A stretch of 33,787 nt of DNA from Christensenella sp. UBA4379 (lineage in GTDB: Bacteria; Bacillota; Clostridia; Christensenellales; Aristaeellaceae). Numbering within the stretch: position 1 is the first letter of the stretch; each line of letters starts with the position of its first letter. The stretch covers positions 1 through 33,787 of the forward strand of contig DGRV01000088.1 of assembly GCA_002391225.1 (NCBI GenBank). Direction: 5' to 3'. A program made the translations under genes and the position numbers. Shown piece by piece: positions 13,934 through 21,795 of the stretch. Under the pieces are notes generated by a model that saw nothing but the letters and a program-made list of their open reading frames with translations, searched no databases and was not told the DNA's origin.

Positions 13934-15091
13934 GTGAATTACGCTCAGGAATCACTGAAAAAGCACGCGGAATGGCAGGGGAAGATCGAGGTCGTTTCCC
14001 GGGTCAAGATCCGCAACAAGGAAGACCTGTCCCTGGCCTACACCCCGGGCGTGGCCCAGCCCTGCCTGGAAATTCAGAAGGACTACGACCAATCCTTCAC
14101 CCTGACCCGGCGGCACAACCTGGTGGCCGTGATCACGGACGGGACGGCCGTGCTGGGCCTGGGCGACATCGGGCCGGAAGCCGGGATGCCGGTGATGGAG
14201 GGCAAATGCGTCCTGTTCAAGGAGTTCGGCGGGGTGGACGCCTTCCCCCTCTGCGTCCGCACCAAGGACGTGGACGAGTTCGTCCGCACGGTGTACCTGA
14301 TTTCCGGCTCCTTCGGCGGCATCAACTTAGAGGACATCGCCGCCCCCCGCTGCTTTGAGATCGAGCGGAAGCTCCAGGACCTGTGCGACATCCCCGTGTT
14401 CCACGACGACCAGCACGGCACGGCCATCGTCGTCGCCGCGGCGCTGATGAACGCCCTGAAGGTCGTGGGCAAGGACATCGGCGAGGTCCGCGCCGTCATC
14501 AACGGGGCGGGCTCTGCCGGCATCGCCATCGGGAAGCACCTGATGAGCCTGGGCCTACAGCACCTCAAGATGGTGGACCGGGCGGGCATCCTGCGGGAGG
14601 GCCTGCCGATGAACGAGGCCCAGGCGGACATGGCCCGCCGGACCAACCCAGAAGGGATGGCCGGCACGCTGGCAGACGCGATGAAGGGGGCCGACGTCCT
14701 GATCGGGGTGAGCGCCCCGCACATCGTGACCAAAGAGATGGTGTCCTCCATGGCGGAGGGGGCCGTCGTCTTCCCCATGGCCAACCCCGTGCCGGAGATC
14801 GAGCCGGAAGAGGCCCTGGCTGCCGGCGCGCGCATCGTGGGCACCGGCCGCAGCGACCACCCCAACCAGATCAACAACGTGCTGGCCTTCCCCGGCCTGT
14901 TCCGCGGGGCGCTGGACGCCCGGGCCAAGCGGATCACCGAGGAAATGAAGCGAGCCGCCTCCTTCGCCCTGGCCGCCCTGATTCCAGAAAATGAGCTTAG
15001 CGAAACCAACATCCTCCCCGCCGCCTTCGACCCCCGCGTCGGGCCGGCGGTCGCGAAAGCGGTGGCAGAAGCCTGGAAAAATAATGCGTAA
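13934..15091 (+). CDS. NAD(P)-dependent malic enzyme (oxaloacetate-decarboxylating malate dehydrogenase)
   Basis: The enzyme converts malate to pyruvate and CO2 with reduction of NAD(P). The short bacterial form (385 residues) is recognised by LSLAYTPGVAQPCLEI, VITDGTAVLGLGDIGPEAGMPVMEGK, FGGVDAFPLCV, the metal/substrate block DIPVFHDDQHGTAIVVAAAL and the Rossmann motif INGAGSAGIAIGKHL. ANPVPEIEPEEA and GTGRSDHPNQINNVLAFPGLFRGALD complete the family signature. The start is GTG with AGGAG seven bases upstream. The downstream intergenic region carries short ATTACGCATT-type repeats, and no clear terminator is seen. Confidence 0.95.
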   Translation: MNYAQESLKKHAEWQGKIEVVSRVKIRNKEDLSLAYTPGVAQPCLEIQKDYDQSFTLTRRHNLVAVITDGTAVLGLGDIGPEAGMPVMEGKCVLFKEFGGVDAFPLCVRTKDVDEFVRTVYLISGSFGGINLEDIAAPRCFEIERKLQDLCDIPVFHDDQHGTAIVVAAALMNALKVVGKDIGEVRAVINGAGSAGIAIGKHLMSLGLQHLKMVDRAGILREGLPMNEAQADMARRTNPEGMAGTLADAMKGADVLIGVSAPHIVTKEMVSSMAEGAVVFPMANPVPEIEPEEALAAGARIVGTGRSDHPNQINNVLAFPGLFRGALDARAKRITEEMKRAASFALAALIPENELSETNILPAAFDPRVGPAVAKAVAEAWKNNA

Positions 15092-15225
15092 TGCAAAATG
15101 GTACTGCATAATGCATAATGCATAATGCGCAATGCGTAATTCGCCGCCTTCGACGGCGGAATATGCCCGGTGATCCGTCTTGCGTCACAACTATTCATTA
15201 CGCATTACGCATTAAGAATTAAGAA
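15085..15225. repeat. Short interspersed repeat cluster (GCATAAT / ATTACGC heptamers)
   Basis: A left block of GCATAAT/GCGTAAT units (about 15085-15140) faces a right block of ATTACGCATT units (about 15195-15215), so the two can pair as a long imperfect hairpin around a small CCGCC/GGCGG stem-loop. The same ATTACGCATT units occur at about 32631-32653 and 32957-32970. It lies between the malic enzyme and DUF2974 genes. Confidence 0.6.
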
Positions 15226-15241
15226 TTACCTGGAGCGTTCC

Positions 15242-16420
15242 ATGTCCAACATCCTCGACTACCTCCACTGGCGGGGGGATCTGACCTTTGCGCAGGATCC
15301 GCCCAACCTGGTGGACAATCTGATTTTATCCGAAATCGCCTACTGCGACTTTCGCGGCATCGTCCCGACCCCGCAGGAGGGCGGCAGCGTTTCCCTGTCC
15401 GAGGCGTGCGACCGGTATCTGGCGGCGCACTTAAACCAGGTGAAGCTCATCAACAACCCCCGGCCCGTGCTGATCGCCGCCGCGGCCAGCCGCCGCTTTC
15501 AGGACATCCTCCTGTCCGCCCTCGCCGAGGAAATCGACGAGGAAAAGCAGGAGCAGTTTGCCGCCATGACCTTTACCATGCCGGGCCTGGCGGCCTATAT
15601 CGCCTTCCGCGGGACGGACACGACCATCGCCGGCTGGCGGGAGGATTTCAACATGAGCTTCCTGGCGGAAACCCCCGGCCAGCTGAACGCCGCGCGCTAC
15701 CTTGCCGAGGCGGCCCAGCGGACGGATCTGCCCCTGGTGGTCGGCGGCCACTCCAAGGGCGGCAACCTGGCGGTGTACGCCGCCGCCTTTACCGACCCCG
15801 CCGCCCGGGAGCGGGTCACGTATGTCTGCTCGAACGACGGCCCTGGCTTTAACGCCAAGGTGGCCGATTCCCCGGAGTACGCCGCCATCATCCCCAAGGT
15901 CCGGCTGATCCTGCCGGAATCGTCCCTGGTGGGGATCCTGATGGCCAACCGCGGTCAGCGCCTGGTCGTTCAGAGCAACGGAAAAGGGGTCCTCCAGCAC
16001 AATCCCTACACCTGGGAAATCCTCGGCCCCGCCTTTCTCCCGGCGAAAAAGCTGTCCCCCTCCAGCCTCTTTCTGGACGAGACCTTCCGCCGCTGGCTGG
16101 ACGATATGTCGGACGGGGAAAAGCAGTCCTTCACCGAAGCGGTGTTCACCGCCCTGGAGGAGGACAAAAAGAACCCAGAGATCGACCTGCGCCAGACCCC
16201 GGCCAACACCCTGCGGGCCATGCTGGCGGGCCTGAGGATCCTGACGGGCGAACGCCAGGCCGCCTTCCTGCAGGCCGCACAGAAGCTCCTGCTCGCCGGC
16301 GGCACCACCCTGATGAAGGACAGCCAGCGGCGCGCCAAAAAGAACCCCACCCCCCTGCGCACCATGCTGCAGAACATCATCCGCACCCTGTCCCCCGGGC
16401 AGGACAACCCGCCCTCTTAA
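15242..16420 (+). CDS. DUF2974-type alpha/beta hydrolase (Mbeg1-like)
   Basis: The 392-residue protein starts MSNILDYLHWRGDLTF, a hallmark of the Mbeg1-like/DUF2974 group of lipase-fold proteins. The nucleophile elbow is GGHSKGGNLAVYAA with Ser171. AAYIAFRGTDTTIAGWREDFNM (spanning about 117-138) is the oxyanion-side strand typical of class 3 lipases, and CSNDGPGFNAK (about 196-206) follows as expected. No signal peptide is present, so it acts in the cytoplasm. The substrate is unknown. GGAG seven bases before the ATG at 15242 sets the start; the open frame from 15170 runs through the repeat cluster and is not coding. The C-terminal 100 residues are Lys/Leu-rich helices. Confidence 0.82.
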   Translation: MSNILDYLHWRGDLTFAQDPPNLVDNLILSEIAYCDFRGIVPTPQEGGSVSLSEACDRYLAAHLNQVKLINNPRPVLIAAAASRRFQDILLSALAEEIDEEKQEQFAAMTFTMPGLAAYIAFRGTDTTIAGWREDFNMSFLAETPGQLNAARYLAEAAQRTDLPLVVGGHSKGGNLAVYAAAFTDPAARERVTYVCSNDGPGFNAKVADSPEYAAIIPKVRLILPESSLVGILMANRGQRLVVQSNGKGVLQHNPYTWEILGPAFLPAKKLSPSSLFLDETFRRWLDDMSDGEKQSFTEAVFTALEEDKKNPEIDLRQTPANTLRAMLAGLRILTGERQAAFLQAAQKLLLAGGTTLMKDSQRRAKKNPTPLRTMLQNIIRTLSPGQDNPPS

Positions 16421-16430
16421 AAAGGCCGAT

Positions 16431-16459
16431 TTGACGAAACCGCCCGATTACGGTATACT
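16431..16459 (+). promoter_or_regulatory. Promoter of the E2-like / ParB-HAD operon
   Basis: TTGACG (16431-16436), a 17-base spacer and TATACT (16454-16459) form a good SigA-type promoter about 60 bases before the ATG at 16520. Confidence 0.7.
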
Positions 16460-16519
16460 GTGGTTTAATGAAAGATTTCCCCGGGAACCCTTGTTTCCGC
16501 AGCAGAGAGGAGAAAACAT

Positions 16520-17407
16520 ATGTTCGGTCATCGTTCGGACGGATACCTGATCAAGTACAGCGACCCCATCCTCGGGCTGATTCCGCACGTCATGCCGGAG
16601 CGCTCGGATTCCCAGGTCATGCTGACCTACGAGGTAGACTACGCCAGGCTGGCCCGCTACGTGGTGGAAAAGGAGGCGGAGGGGCACAAGATCCGCTTCA
16701 TGGACATCGTGATCGCGGCCTACGTGCGCACCGTCGCCGAACTGCCGGAGTTGAACCGCTTCATCATCAATAAAAACACCTACGCCAGGAAGACCCTGTC
16801 CGTCTCCTTCGCCGTCCTGCGCAGCAACGGCCCCTCCCCCTCCGACGTGGACGAGAACACCACCAAGTGTTATTTTGACCCCCACGACACGATCTTCGAC
16901 GTCTCCCGCCGGGTGACGGAGACCATCGACGAGGCCCGCAAGGAGGACGCCGAAAACGCCACGATGAAGGTGGCCAAGGCCCTGCTGAAGCCCGCCGTAC
17001 TCCGGCCCGCCGTCTGCGTTCTCAAATGGATGGACAAGCACGGGATGATGCCCAAGTTCATCATCGACGCCAGCCCCTTCCATACCAGCCTGTTCATGAC
17101 CAATAACACCTCCATCGGCGTTCCGGCGGTCCACCACCACCTGTATAACTTCGGCTCCACGACCATGTTCTGGGCCATGGGCGCCATCCGCCGCAGCAAC
17201 GAGATCGGGCCGGACGGCAAATCCATCCGCAAGCGCACCCTGCCCATCGGCATCACCGTGGACGAGCGCGTGGCCCCGGGCCGGGTGTTTGGGATGCTGC
17301 TGTACAACATGCTCAAATACCTGTCCAACCCGGAGCTCTTAGAGCAGCCGCCCGAAGAGGTCAAGCCCGACCAGGGCCACATCGCCAGGCTGCCGAAGAA
17401 CCTTTGA
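16520..17407 (+). CDS. 2-oxoacid dehydrogenase E2 / CAT-fold acyltransferase-like protein lacking the catalytic His
   Basis: The 295-residue protein is a stand-alone catalytic-domain homologue of dihydrolipoamide acyltransferases and chloramphenicol acetyltransferase. It has no lipoyl or subunit-binding domain. Typical blocks are VMLTYEVDYARLARYV, IRFMDIVIAAYVRTVAELPELNRFI (spanning about 58-82), GVPAVHHHLYNFGSTTMFWAMG and the end block LPIGITVDERVAPGRVFGMLL. In active enzymes that last block reads D-H-R-x-x-D-G; here it is Asp248-Glu249-Arg-Val-Ala-Pro253-Gly, so both the catalytic His and the Asp are replaced. It may be a pseudoenzyme or use another chemistry. AGAGGAG lies eight bases before the ATG. 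The ParB-like/HAD gene follows after 25 bases. Confidence 0.8.
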   Translation: MFGHRSDGYLIKYSDPILGLIPHVMPERSDSQVMLTYEVDYARLARYVVEKEAEGHKIRFMDIVIAAYVRTVAELPELNRFIINKNTYARKTLSVSFAVLRSNGPSPSDVDENTTKCYFDPHDTIFDVSRRVTETIDEARKEDAENATMKVAKALLKPAVLRPAVCVLKWMDKHGMMPKFIIDASPFHTSLFMTNNTSIGVPAVHHHLYNFGSTTMFWAMGAIRRSNEIGPDGKSIRKRTLPIGITVDERVAPGRVFGMLLYNMLKYLSNPELLEQPPEEVKPDQGHIARLPKNL

Positions 17408-17432
17408 CAAACGCTGACATGGGGAGACGAGT

Positions 17433-18356
17433 ATGAGCAAACAACCGCCCAGCACCGCTACCCAGTTTGATCAGTTTCTGGCCGAGGAGGTCCGGAAGGT
17501 CCAGGGAATATGGTATCCGGTGAAGCCCACCCTTTTGTCCCGGATTTTTGTCCGCCATGCCCCGCTGCACAAGCTGCATCCAAACCCGGAGGACGAATTC
17601 TGCCGGCCGGACATCGGGCCCAATCATGCCATCATTTCCCAGTACGAGCGGGATTTTGTCGAGTTCGGCCCGAATAAATATCTGTCGTCGTCCTCCTCCC
17701 AGGTCAACGCCAGCGAACCGCTGGAGGTCCAGAAGATCCGGCCGGACGGCTACATGATCTTAAACGGCCACCACCGCTGGGCGGCCGCCAGCCGCGTCGG
17801 CATCCGGCGGCTTCAGATCCACATCATCAACCTGACGCTGAAGGACGACATCGAGCGGATGCTGAAGACCTCCCGGTACGACCGGCGGGTCACGCTGGAC
17901 CTGGACGAGACGGTTTTCTGCCCCTTTCCCGGCCGCAGCGACGGTTTTGAAAAAAAGGTATCCTTCCCAATCCGCTTTCTCCGCCGTCAGCGCATCCGCC
18001 TGGGGATCCCGGCGCTGTTCCAGTTCCTGTCCGACCAGGGCTACGACATCTGGGTCTATACCGCCCGGTATCTTTCGCTGGATTCCCTGCGCTTCCTGTT
18101 CCGCTATTACCGCTGCCCGGTCACCGGCCTGGTGACGGGCACCGCCCGCAAGGCCCCCGCCGGGTCCAATATGCGCAAGAGCCTGGAAACCATGATGAAG
18201 AAGCACTATCAGTCCACCGTCCACATCGACAACAAGACGATCCTGCAGACCTTCACGGATTCCAAAGGATTCCGGGAAGCGCCCATCGACGCCTCCTCCG
18301 ACACCTGGTCCCTGGCCGTGATGAATGCCTTCAAACAATTACAGGAGCCTTCCTGA
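17433..18356 (+). CDS. ParB-like domain fused to HAD-like phosphatase domain
   Basis: The N-terminal half (about residues 40-140) contains the ParB/sulfiredoxin-fold signature: VQKIRPDGYMILNGHHRWAAA (102-122 region), with NGHHRW at the usual ParB box position, which in this superfamily binds nucleotide. The C-terminal half (about 150-300) is HAD-like: motif I LDLDET (Asp156, Asp158), motif II IWVYTAR (Thr210), and motif IV VHIDN (Asp266). The fusion suggests a nucleotide-handling enzyme, possibly a phosphotransferase, rather than a chromosome partition protein. It is followed within 8 bases by a gene for a second protein resembling only the HAD half. GGGGAGACGAGT precedes the ATG. Substrate unknown. 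Confidence 0.75.
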   Translation: MSKQPPSTATQFDQFLAEEVRKVQGIWYPVKPTLLSRIFVRHAPLHKLHPNPEDEFCRPDIGPNHAIISQYERDFVEFGPNKYLSSSSSQVNASEPLEVQKIRPDGYMILNGHHRWAAASRVGIRRLQIHIINLTLKDDIERMLKTSRYDRRVTLDLDETVFCPFPGRSDGFEKKVSFPIRFLRRQRIRLGIPALFQFLSDQGYDIWVYTARYLSLDSLRFLFRYYRCPVTGLVTGTARKAPAGSNMRKSLETMMKKHYQSTVHIDNKTILQTFTDSKGFREAPIDASSDTWSLAVMNAFKQLQEPS

Positions 18357-18364
18357 AACCGCCT

Positions 18365-18868
18365 ATGAAACAGCAGCAGAGAAAAATGAGGGTCTCCTTC
18401 GACCTGGACGAAGTCCTCTTCGTCTCCCCGAAAACCCACAAAACCGAACCGCCCCTTCCCTTCCCGCTGAGAAACCTGTTTAAGGAGCGCCTCCGCCTGG
18501 GCACCCCGTCCCTGATCCGGACCCTGCAGGCCCTTGGGTACGAGGTGTGGATCTATACCTCCTCCTTCCGCTCAGAAAACTATATCCGCCGCCTCTTCCG
18601 CTGCTACGGTGTCCGCCTGGACGGCATCGTCAACGGCGCCCGGCATCTTCGGGAGGTGCAGCGGGACCACAGGGAGATCCTTCCCCAGAAGCTGCCGAAC
18701 CGCTACCACATCTCCCTGCACATCGACGACGAATCCGTCATCTGCTCCAGCGCCAGGCAGTACGGCTTCCGGGCCTATCAGCTCTTCGCCCAGGACGACG
18801 ACTGGAAGGAAAAAATCATCAAGCAGGCGGATATGATCCGGAAAATGGAGCATTTCGACGACCCGTGA
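18365..18868 (+). CDS. Stand-alone HAD-like protein, paralogue of the upstream HAD domain
   Basis: The 167-residue protein aligns with the C-terminal half of the preceding gene product: motif I SFDLDEVLF (Asp13, Asp15), FPLRNLFKERLRLGTPSLI matching FPIRFLRRQRIRLGIPALF, motif II VWIYTSS (Thr65) and motif IV LHIDDES (Asp121, Asp122). It lacks the ParB-like part. Adjacent paralogues with and without the fused domain suggest a heteromeric enzyme or a duplicated activity. The ATG at 18365 has no good ribosome-binding site at the right distance; an in-frame ATG at 18386 (MRVSFDLDE) is possible. A strong terminator follows. Confidence 0.7.
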   Translation: MKQQQRKMRVSFDLDEVLFVSPKTHKTEPPLPFPLRNLFKERLRLGTPSLIRTLQALGYEVWIYTSSFRSENYIRRLFRCYGVRLDGIVNGARHLREVQRDHREILPQKLPNRYHISLHIDDESVICSSARQYGFRAYQLFAQDDDWKEKIIKQADMIRKMEHFDDP

Positions 18869-18876
18869 ACCCCTCC

Positions 18877-18902
18877 AAAACGCCGGTATTCCGGCGTTTT
18901 TT
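18877..18902 (+). terminator. Intrinsic terminator after the HAD gene
   Basis: AACGCCGG and CCGGCGTT form a perfect 8-bp stem with a TATT loop, followed by a T run. It ends the E2-like / ParB-HAD / HAD operon. Confidence 0.85.
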
Positions 18903-18909
18903 CGCGCAC

Positions 18910-18938
18910 TTGACGGAACGGAGCGAAACAAGTAAAAT
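18910..18938 (+). promoter_or_regulatory. Promoter of the cmk-plsC operon
   Basis: TTGACG (18910-18915), a 17-base spacer and TAAAAT (18933-18938) lie 52 bases before the cmk ATG. Confidence 0.65.
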
Positions 18939-18990
18939 ATACAAATAGGAAACAGTTTGCCGCCCTTGGCGGCAGACGCAGGAGGAAGGT

Positions 18991-19692
18991 ATGACGCAGC
19001 TATTGACGATCGCTGTGGACGGCCCGGTCGGGGCGGGAAAATCCACCGTCTCCGACGAAGTCGCCGCCCGGCTGGGCATTCTGCATCTGGACACCGGGGC
19101 CATGTACCGCGCGGCGGGCCTGGCCGTGTCCCGCCGGAAGATCGGCAGGGACGATGAAGCGGCCGTTACCGCCGCCGTGGCGGAGGCCGACATTTCCGTC
19201 CGCTATGAGAACGGCCGGCAGATCACCCTGCTGGACGGGGAGGACGTTTCCACGGCCATCCGCACCCAGGAGGCCGGAGCAATGGCCTCCGCCGTTTCCC
19301 GCTTTCCCGGCGTGCGCCGGCAGATGGTCTTCCTCCAGCAGCAGATGGCGAAAACGACCCCCATGCTCCTGGACGGGCGGGACATCGGCACCGTGGTCCT
19401 CAAGGACGCTCCGGTCAAGATTTACCTGACCGCCGCCCCCGAAGCCCGGGCCATGCGCCGGCTCAGGCAGCTGGAAGAAAAAGGAGAAAAGGCGGACTTC
19501 GCGGCCATTCTGGCGGAAGTCAACGCCCGGGACCGCCAGGACATGAACCGGGAGATCGACCCCCTCCGTCAGGCAGAGGACGCCGTGCTGGTGGATTCCT
19601 CCGAAATGGACTTTGAACAGATGGTGGAAGCCATCCTGCGGATCGTGGAGGAAAAGACCGGCGTAAAAGCCCGGAAGGGGGTGCGGGCATGA
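18991..19692 (+). CDS. cmk: Cytidylate kinase
   Basis: The enzyme phosphorylates CMP and dCMP with ATP. The P-loop IAVDGPVGAGKSTVSDEVA is at residues 7-25, followed by LGILHLDTGAMYRA, the CMP-binding start typical of Cmk. LLDGRDIGTVVLKDAPVKIYL and RDRQDMNREIDPLRQAEDAV are further family blocks. The length (233) is normal. GGAGGAAGGT precedes the ATG. The stop overlaps the ATG of plsC (ATGA), so the two are coupled; the cmk-plsC pair is common in Clostridia. Confidence 0.96.
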   Translation: MTQLLTIAVDGPVGAGKSTVSDEVAARLGILHLDTGAMYRAAGLAVSRRKIGRDDEAAVTAAVAEADISVRYENGRQITLLDGEDVSTAIRTQEAGAMASAVSRFPGVRRQMVFLQQQMAKTTPMLLDGRDIGTVVLKDAPVKIYLTAAPEARAMRRLRQLEEKGEKADFAAILAEVNARDRQDMNREIDPLRQAEDAVLVDSSEMDFEQMVEAILRIVEEKTGVKARKGVRA

Positions 19693-20330
19693 GCCAGACG
19701 CCCTCCCGGGAAAATCCCGGGCCGAAGCGGGAAAGGACCTTCTGGTACACGATGGCCCGGGCCGTCACCCACCTTCTGACCCACACGGTGTACCCGACCC
19801 GCTGGCACATTCCCCAGGGTCTCTCCATCCAAGGACCCGCCATCGTGGTATCCAACCACAAGCACTGGCTGGACCCCCTGCTGATCGGCGTCAAGATCAA
19901 GAATCAGGAGCTCCGCTTCCTGGGCAAGAAGGAACTGGTCAAAACCAAGGCCGGGGAAAAGCTGCTGACCCGCCTGCACATGATCGTGGTGGACCGCCAC
20001 AACAGCGATCTGAAGGCCATGCGGGACTGTGTGAACACCGTCCGCCAGGGCCACATCCTGGGCATCTTCCCCGAAGGGACCCGCTGCCGGGAAACCACGA
20101 TGGAGCATCTGGAAACCGGCTGCGCGCTGATCGCCCTGCGCTGCAAGGCGACGGTCTATCCCGTGCTGATCGACCGGCCCTGCCGCCTCTTCCGCCGGGT
20201 GAACGTCTACTTTGGCCAGCCGCTTGCACTGGACGACCTGTATGAGGCCTCCCCCAACGGGGAAACGGCGGAAGAGATGAACCGCCGCATCCGGGAAGGC
20301 GTGCTCTCCCTGGGCCCGCTGCCCCATTAA
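19689..20330 (+). CDS. plsC: 1-acyl-sn-glycerol-3-phosphate acyltransferase (PlsC type)
   Basis: The enzyme adds the second acyl chain in phosphatidic acid synthesis at the inner face of the membrane. The catalytic box NHKHWLD (N-H-x4-D) and the glycerol-phosphate-binding box FPEGTRCRE are present, with VIDR-like sequence VYPVLIDRPCRLF toward the end. It has 213 residues, within the family range. There is only a weakly hydrophobic N-terminal segment (AVTHLLTHTVYP). It is translationally coupled to cmk. No clear terminator follows; the next 267 bases up to mreB contain two GTGG(GG)TTTTGAA repeats and no other feature I can support. Confidence 0.92.
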   Translation: MSQTPSRENPGPKRERTFWYTMARAVTHLLTHTVYPTRWHIPQGLSIQGPAIVVSNHKHWLDPLLIGVKIKNQELRFLGKKELVKTKAGEKLLTRLHMIVVDRHNSDLKAMRDCVNTVRQGHILGIFPEGTRCRETTMEHLETGCALIALRCKATVYPVLIDRPCRLFRRVNVYFGQPLALDDLYEASPNGETAEEMNRRIREGVLSLGPLPH

Positions 20331-20597
20331 GCGGTCAAGTGGGGTTTTGAAACCGATTTTCCGCTGAAATTTGTAAAAAAGTGGTTTTGAAGCCCCATTC
20401 TATGGGCTGTCTGGAAGGATTCTTTTGTTTTTTGTCGAATGTATACAGGAAGGCCGCCGATGCGTGCCTTCCGGCCGGGCCTGTTTTCCCTGATTTTTCT
20501 GATCCGCCGCAGTATGCTTCGGCCCTTCATCCTCCCGGCTGCCAAGCCCGCACAATCTACGCGCGTCTTCCTTCGCGCTGTTTTAAAAGGAGTTTTC

Positions 20598-21632
20598 ATG
20601 AGCCGTATTACGGACCTGGGCATTGATCTGGGTACCTCGAACGTCCTGATCTACGGACGGAACCGGGGAATCATCTTCAAGGCCCCCGCAGTCATCGCCC
20701 TGAACCGGGACACCAACGCCGTGATCGCCATCGGGGAGGATGCCCATAAAATGCTCGGCCGCGCCCCCGGAAGCATCATCGTCAAACGGCCGCTGAAGGG
20801 CGGTATCGCCGGGAAAAACCTGGCCCTGGTCGGCGCGATGCTGCTTCATTTCGTGATCGAGGCCAACGGCAAGCATATTTTCCAGGGCCCGCGGGTCATC
20901 ATGTCCGTCCCCCCGGCCCTGAACGAGACGGAGCGCCGCGCCATCACCGCCAGCCTGTTTGAATCCGGCGCGCGCCGCACGCAGATCATCTCCCGGCCCA
21001 TCGCCGCCGCTCTGGGGGCCGATCTTCCCATCGGCGAAACCTACGGGGAAATGATCGTCGACATCGGCGGCAGCATCACCGACATCGCCGTCATCTCCAT
21101 GGGCGCCTGCGTCATCAACGAGAGCCTGCCCATCGGGGGCGACAGTTTTGACGAGGCCATCATCCGCTATGTCCGCCGCAAGCATAACCTGCTGATCGGC
21201 GAAATCACCGCGGAAGAAATCAAAACCCGCATCGGCTCCGTCATGCCCCGGCGGGACCCCCTCTATCTGGACATCACCGGGCGGGACCTTTTAAGCGGTC
21301 TGCCAAAGACCCTGCGCATCACCTCCGACGAGGTGCTGGAAGCCCTGGACGACCCGCTGCAGGAGCTGATCGAGGTCATTCACAGCGTCCTGGAGCGCAC
21401 CCCCGCCGAGCTGGCGGCCGACATCTTCGACACCGGCATCGTCTTTTCCGGCGGCGGCGCCCTGCTGGAAGGGCTGAGCGACGCGGTCAGCATCGCGCTC
21501 AAAATCAACTGCCGGATCGCCGATTCCCCGCAGGAATGTATCGCCCGCGGCTGCGGGCTGACGATGGAAAAGTTCAACGAGTACAGCCGCTATTTGGTCT
21601 CCAGCCGCAAGAAAAACCGGGGCGTTCAGTAA
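20598..21632 (+). CDS. MreB/Mbl-like actin homologue, divergent
   Basis: The 344-residue protein begins ITDLGIDLGTSNVLIYGRNRGI (phosphate 1 region) and keeps VDIGGSITDIAVIS (phosphate 2), GGDSFDEAIIRYVRRKHNLLIGEITAEEIK (spanning about 176-206) and FSGGGALLEGL. These are the marks of MreB, the membrane-bound filament that guides elongation of the cell wall. It differs from ordinary MreB in several conserved spots: the E-E-P-M-A-A-A-I-G block reads SRPIAAALG, and the GGGTT of phosphate 2 is GGSIT. It is therefore probably an extra paralogue (Mbl/MreBH-like) rather than the main MreB, and there is no mreCD. AAAAGGAG lies about 5 bases before the ATG at 20598. A perfect terminator follows. Confidence 0.87.
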   Translation: MSRITDLGIDLGTSNVLIYGRNRGIIFKAPAVIALNRDTNAVIAIGEDAHKMLGRAPGSIIVKRPLKGGIAGKNLALVGAMLLHFVIEANGKHIFQGPRVIMSVPPALNETERRAITASLFESGARRTQIISRPIAAALGADLPIGETYGEMIVDIGGSITDIAVISMGACVINESLPIGGDSFDEAIIRYVRRKHNLLIGEITAEEIKTRIGSVMPRRDPLYLDITGRDLLSGLPKTLRITSDEVLEALDDPLQELIEVIHSVLERTPAELAADIFDTGIVFSGGGALLEGLSDAVSIALKINCRIADSPQECIARGCGLTMEKFNEYSRYLVSSRKKNRGVQ

Positions 21633-21664
21633 GCGCCGCCCGCGGTCAAAGACGGTTTTTTCAT

Positions 21665-21692
21665 CCCCGAATTTCAAAATCGGGGTTTTTTT
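21665..21692 (+). terminator. Intrinsic terminator after the mreB-like gene
   Basis: CCCCGA (21665-21670) pairs with TCGGGG (21680-21685) and is followed by seven T. Confidence 0.8.
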
Positions 21693-21712
21693 ATCCTATT
21701 TTGGCATTATAT

Positions 21713-21741
21713 TTGACAGTTTCATTTTTCTCTGATATAAT
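21713..21741 (+). promoter_or_regulatory. Consensus promoter of the FadR-type regulator
   Basis: Perfect TTGACA (21713-21718) and TATAAT (21736-21741) boxes are separated by 17 bases and lie 54 bases before the ATG at 21796. Confidence 0.85.
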
Positions 21742-21795
21742 ATGGCCCGAAAAGTTCCCAGACCTGCTGCTCTGCCGAGAAACGGGGGATTTTGT

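Noticed and set aside
12129..13937. 602-codon open frame on the plus strand opposite the amylosucrase-like gene
   Set aside because: It lies wholly opposite a gene with complete GH13 motifs. Its translation is Gly/Val/His/Gln-rich and patternless, as expected for the antisense of a GC-rich gene, and it runs across both divergent promoters.
15085..15225. CRISPR array
   Set aside because: The repeat units are 7 to 10 bases without spacers of constant length, and no cas genes are near.
17433..18356. Chromosome or plasmid partition protein ParB
   Set aside because: Only the NGHHRW nucleotide-binding core is present. There is no helix-turn-helix DNA-binding domain, no ParA neighbour and no parS-like sites, and it is fused to a HAD domain.
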